DNA of 7,863 bases from Deltaproteobacteria bacterium (lineage in GTDB: Bacteria > Desulfobacterota > Desulfobacteria > Desulfobacterales > SURF-7). Below, piece after piece: positions 5,785 through 7,863 of this stretch (its first letter is position 1; each line of letters begins with the position of its first letter). The stretch covers positions 1-7,863 of the forward strand of contig JAFDJC010000147.1 in assembly GCA_019307665.1 (NCBI GenBank), in the 5' to 3' direction. A program made the translations under genes and the position numbers. The notes beneath the pieces were generated by a model. It did no database searches. It was not told the DNA's origin and worked only from the letters and a program-made list of their open reading frames with translations.

Positions 5785-6129
5785 TTAATGATAGTCGTGT
5801 GTTCCCATAACAACCTTGATTCCGGTTTTATCTTCAAGGATTTTTGCCATCTCTGCACCATCAGAATAGGGGCATCCCGGTTTTGCATCTACAAGACATG
5901 AGCTTAAATGAATGACATCAGGTTTTATTTCAGACAGTTTCATGGCCATGCCCATATTCGAAACAAGTGTTCTGCCGGGACATTCACATTTGACAAAGGA
6001 AACAACCGAAGCGGGCTCATCAAATTTTCCTTCTCCCATAGCAGCAGCTTTAAGGCATCGCCACTCGCCAGGGCAACCGTAACCACTGTCCATATAAGCA
6101 CCACATCCGACTACAGCAATTTTTTTCAT
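5785..6129 (-). CDS. CGGC-domain-like Cys-rich protein
   Basis: The ATG at 6129 follows GGAGG (6135-6139) by 5 nt. An in-frame ATG at 6141 is part of the ribosome-binding sequence itself, so 6129 is preferred, giving 114 residues. The family outline is clear: 'KKIAVVGCG' (2-10), 'GCPGEWRCLKA' (18-28), 'VKCECPGR' (47-53), 'IHLSSC' (73-78), 'GCPY' (85-88) and the ending 'TGIKVVMGTHDYH'. Seven Cys (9, 19, 25, 48, 50, 78, 86) suggest a metal- or cluster-binding role. The name-giving CGGC is replaced by C-E-C-P. It sits between the NifX fusion and the ATPase genes, so a metal-relay part is plausible. No catalytic function is known to me. Confidence 0.85.
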   Translation of the reverse strand: MKKIAVVGCGAYMDSGYGCPGEWRCLKAAAMGEGKFDEPASVVSFVKCECPGRTLVSNMGMAMKLSEIKPDVIHLSSCLVDAKPGCPYSDGAEMAKILEDKTGIKVVMGTHDYH

Positions 6130-6141
6130 GTTTACCTCCAT

Positions 6142-6804
6142 TTATTCAAGATCGTCAATTTTTTTAGTTATTGTTTCCATCTGTTTTTTTAACTGTTCAG
6201 CCTGCTCCTTGAGGGCATTCAATTCTTCTTCTTTTGACATAGAGATTGGAGATGATTGAGTTAAAGTATTTGTTTGCGGCATACCCATTCCCATACCCAT
6301 GCCTCCGCCCATACCTCTTCCTGAGCCACCCATGCATCTTCCGCCACCGCCCATACCTCTTCCTGAGCCACACATACGTTTTCCACCACCATCGCCCATA
6401 CCCATGCCTTTGCCGGTCTGTGGTGGCATTCGATTGTTTTCAGGGACGCCTGTTTGGTTTGCATTATATTTCATTGATTGATCACTGCTGCCTTCGATTT
6501 TAAACTGTTCGATAACTTGTTTTACTGTTCCGGAATAGCCGGTCAGAACATTAACGCCTGCTGCTGAAAAGGTTTGAGCCGCTTTCGGCCCGCAATTGCC
6601 TGTCAACACAGTGTGAACACCTTTAGAGGCAACAAAGCTTGCGGATTGAATGCCTGCGCCGCTGCTTAACGCGGTATTTTCATTTTCAAAAGACTCAAAG
6701 CTCATATCATCCGTTTCAACAACAATGAAAAATTCACACCTTCCAAAGCGTGGGTTTAATTGCGAATCGATATTTTTTCCTGTTGAACTGACTGCAATTT
6801 TCAT
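6142..6804 (-). CDS. NifX-type cofactor domain fused to Gly/Met-rich linker and coiled coil
   Basis: This 220-residue protein starts with the ATG at 6804. Residues 1-105 form a NifX/NifB-type domain ('MKIAVSSTGKNIDSQLNPRF', 'GRCEFF' with Cys23, 'VLTGNCGPKAAQTF' with Cys71, 'GVNVLTGYSGTVKQVIEQF'). Residues about 128-175 are a Gly/Met/Arg-rich stretch with Cys145 and Cys157, containing a repeated 'GSGRGMGGG' unit. Residues about 188-220 form a highly charged coiled coil (EEELNALKEQAEQLKKQ, then KKIDDLE). The linker and coil are like the DUF5320 layout, so this is effectively a NifX-DUF5320-like fusion. It is the first gene of the operon, with a strong promoter 54 nt upstream. The Met and Cys side chains in the linker could bind soft metals such as Cu or Fe (inference). 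It is about twice the length of the single-domain copy at the other end of the operon. Confidence 0.88.
   Translation of the reverse strand: MKIAVSSTGKNIDSQLNPRFGRCEFFIVVETDDMSFESFENENTALSSGAGIQSASFVASKGVHTVLTGNCGPKAAQTFSAAGVNVLTGYSGTVKQVIEQFKIEGSSDQSMKYNANQTGVPENNRMPPQTGKGMGMGDGGGKRMCGSGRGMGGGGRCMGGSGRGMGGGMGMGMGMPQTNTLTQSSPISMSKEEELNALKEQAEQLKKQMETITKKIDDLE
6305..6371. repeat. 42-bp-period direct repeat in the Gly/Met-rich linker
   Basis: A 25-nt sequence at 6305-6329 is repeated exactly at 6347-6371, a 42-bp period (14 codons). On the coding strand each copy encodes the core GSGRGMGG. It is an in-frame internal duplication and a possible site of length variation. Confidence 0.85.
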
Positions 6805-6840
6805 TTTCAGTAATCCTTATTATTTTTTTATGTTAAAAAC

Positions 6841-6866
6841 ATGTTATGAGTATATGCTCATAACAT
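6841..6866. promoter_or_regulatory. 26-bp near-perfect palindrome over the operon start (operator candidate)
   Basis: ATGTTATGAG at 6841-6850 is the exact reverse complement of 6857-6866, and the central ATAT (6852-6855) is also self-complementary, so only one base pair (6851/6856) breaks the symmetry. It overlaps the last two bases of the -10 element and the predicted start near 6858, the usual place of a repressor site. The regulator is unknown; DUF134 is a candidate. Confidence 0.75.
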
Positions 6867-6893
6867 AATAAGAGTACTAATGGGGGTTGTCAA
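6865..6893 (-). promoter_or_regulatory. Sigma-70-type promoter of the NifX/MinD operon (TTGACA-17-TATTAT)
   Basis: On the minus strand TTGACA (6893-6888) is followed after exactly 17 bp by TATTAT (6870-6865). The predicted start is near 6858, giving a leader of about 54 nt before the ATG at 6804. Both hexamers and the spacing are identical to the promoter at 817-845. Confidence 0.82.
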
Positions 6894-6913
6894 GTTTTTT
6901 CCGTGCTTATTAA

Positions 6914-7863
6914 CTATAGCCGCATTTCATTTCCGACTTTAAGATCATGGTATTTATCCTTAAAGGCTTCCCTGAACCGGTTGATACTCCAGTCAGAACT
7001 GTCATGGGGAGATAAAGACACGAATTGGGGGTCAACTTTTTTTATGGCACTTATAGCATCGTTTACATCGTTTTCTTTAATACCATTCCACGGAGGTCTA
7101 TCAGAGCCTACAATGTTTTGCAGGTTAAGCGGGCCGATCATCATTCTGCCGTCTTTTACAGGATAATGAAGCCCACCGATTATACCATAGACCGGTTCAT
7201 CAAAAAGAGACTCCGCTCTATCAATTATCCGTTCAATGGTTTGATGTCCGCAACCGACAATCAACACAATGCCTTTATTTTCAACATTGATTGCAAGGCT
7301 GTTTTCCAGAGTATACCCCATTAAAAAAAGGTTCCTGGGAATAACACCGATGCTCGCGATGCCTTTTTTCAGAACTTTAGGTTCAGTGATAATTTCAGCC
7401 TTTGGGCCCGGATTCCAATGGGACGGAGATATATTAACAGGGGAGTAAACCGGTATCTCTGGTAGACTTACGTTCCCTCTTGACAGGCTGAACACTTCTT
7501 TTTTCTGCTCCTGCATTCCGCCGACATGATCAAGGTGGCGATGGCTGATAAACATTAAATCCACATCGCTTAATGATACGCTGAGAGTTTTTATATTTTG
7601 AAGCAATGGCGACGGGTGTTCTTTTTTCTTGTTAAAACCAACATCCATAAGGATAGTTGTGTCATCGGCTTTGATCAGATACGAGACTCCCGGCTCTGTT
7701 TTCAGCTTGTCATCATCAGTATGAAAATCGATAAGTGGAAGTATCGAAAGATTTTTTACAGAACCGATATCCGATAGTTTGTTATAGTGTGTGGTTTCAA
7801 TTTCTTTTGAGACTTTTTTGTTTCCTGCTTTAAGCTGAATCAATTTAATCGAAAAAAGAAGTG
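6914..7863 (-). CDS. Metallo-beta-lactamase-fold hydrolase (COG1237-like), N-terminus beyond window
   Basis: The C-terminal end is the TAG at 6914-6916. A TTG at 7843 could open a 309-residue frame, but the frame is still open to the right edge (…LLFSIK before it), and there is no ribosome-binding site, so the true N-terminus probably lies outside. Numbered from that TTG: 'ILMDVGFN' (64-71), the metal motif H-R-H-L-D-H (101-106) in 'SHRHLDHVGG', 'VGCGH' with His200, 'GGLHY' with His226, and 'SPHDSSD' with His280. This layout fits the COG1237 group, which includes an enzyme of methanopterin-like biosynthesis, but the substrate here is not known. Extra N-terminal residues, perhaps with a membrane anchor, are suggested by the hydrophobic run at the edge. 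It is 109 bp upstream of the NifX operon in the same direction, with no clear terminator between. Confidence 0.85.
   Translation of the reverse strand, partial: LLFSIKLIQLKAGNKKVSKEIETTHYNKLSDIGSVKNLSILPLIDFHTDDDKLKTEPGVSYLIKADDTTILMDVGFNKKKEHPSPLLQNIKTLSVSLSDVDLMFISHRHLDHVGGMQEQKKEVFSLSRGNVSLPEIPVYSPVNISPSHWNPGPKAEIITEPKVLKKGIASIGVIPRNLFLMGYTLENSLAINVENKGIVLIVGCGHQTIERIIDRAESLFDEPVYGIIGGLHYPVKDGRMMIGPLNLQNIVGSDRPPWNGIKENDVNDAISAIKKVDPQFVSLSPHDSSDWSINRFREAFKDKYHDLKVGNEMRL

Noticed and set aside
5772..5888. N-terminal extension of the 81-aa protein to 5888
   Set aside because: It overlaps the CGGC-like coding sequence in another frame, has no ribosome-binding site, and the ATG at 5771 has a good one.
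6246..6503. Plus-strand Pro-rich and Tyr/Leu-rich frames opposite the Gly/Met-rich linker
   Set aside because: They are shadows of the repeated linker of the NifX fusion, with compositions explained by the antisense of Gly and Met codons.

Overview
The window looks like a piece of chromosome from an anaerobic, AT-rich bacterium, most probably a Desulfobacterales-type sulfate reducer (Desulfobacterota). This rests on the gene set: a DUF134 regulator, Gly-rich DUF5320-like proteins, two MinD-type ATPases with inserted 2[4Fe-4S] ferredoxin domains, two NifX/NifB-like cofactor-domain proteins, a CGGC-type Cys-rich protein, and a PAS sensor with a C-x10-C-x2-C Cys group. The assignment is by gene content and style, not by a database match. 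No RNA gene, CRISPR array, insertion sequence or integrase is visible.

Layout. (1) 1-687, minus strand: the N-terminal 229 residues of a tandem-PAS signalling protein, cut by the left edge. (2) 688-884: divergent regulatory region with a near-consensus promoter, TTGACA-17-TATTAT, and a perfect 12-bp palindrome at the predicted transcript start. (3) 885-1808, plus strand: a tight operon of a DUF134 regulator and two Gly-rich DUF5320-like proteins, followed by a strong stem-loop with a T-run. (4) 1904-3289, plus strand: a VOC-fold protein and methylenetetrahydrofolate reductase (metF), which look metabolically unrelated to the rest. (5) 3290-3422: an inverted pair of REP-like palindromes between convergent genes. 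(6) 3423-6804, minus strand: a six-gene operon read from 6804 leftward: NifX-domain/GM-rich/coiled-coil fusion, CGGC-like protein, 81-aa unknown, MinD-ferredoxin ATPase, second MinD-ferredoxin ATPase, short NifX/ORP-type protein. (7) 6805-6913: a second TTGACA-17-TATTAT promoter with a 26-bp near-perfect palindrome over the predicted start. (8) 6914-7863, minus strand: a metallo-beta-lactamase-fold protein whose reading frame is still open at the right edge.

How it may work together. The six-gene operon resembles in its parts the 'orange protein' (ORP) complex loci of Desulfovibrio, where a small NifX-family protein that binds a Mo-Cu-S cluster is encoded with MinD-type Fe-S ATPases. It is best read as a metal- or metal-sulfur-cluster handling system: ATPases with ferredoxin domains as loaders or scaffolds, NifX-type proteins as cofactor carriers, and Cys-rich and Gly/Met-rich partners as metal-binding accessories. 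The regulator operon at the left and the ATPase operon at the right have the same promoter hexamers and spacing, each with a palindrome at the start site, suggesting that they form one regulon. DUF134 is the natural candidate regulator, but the two palindromes are not the same sequence, so this is a hypothesis. Unlike the published Desulfovibrio orp operons, which depend on sigma-54, no sigma-54-type promoter was seen here.
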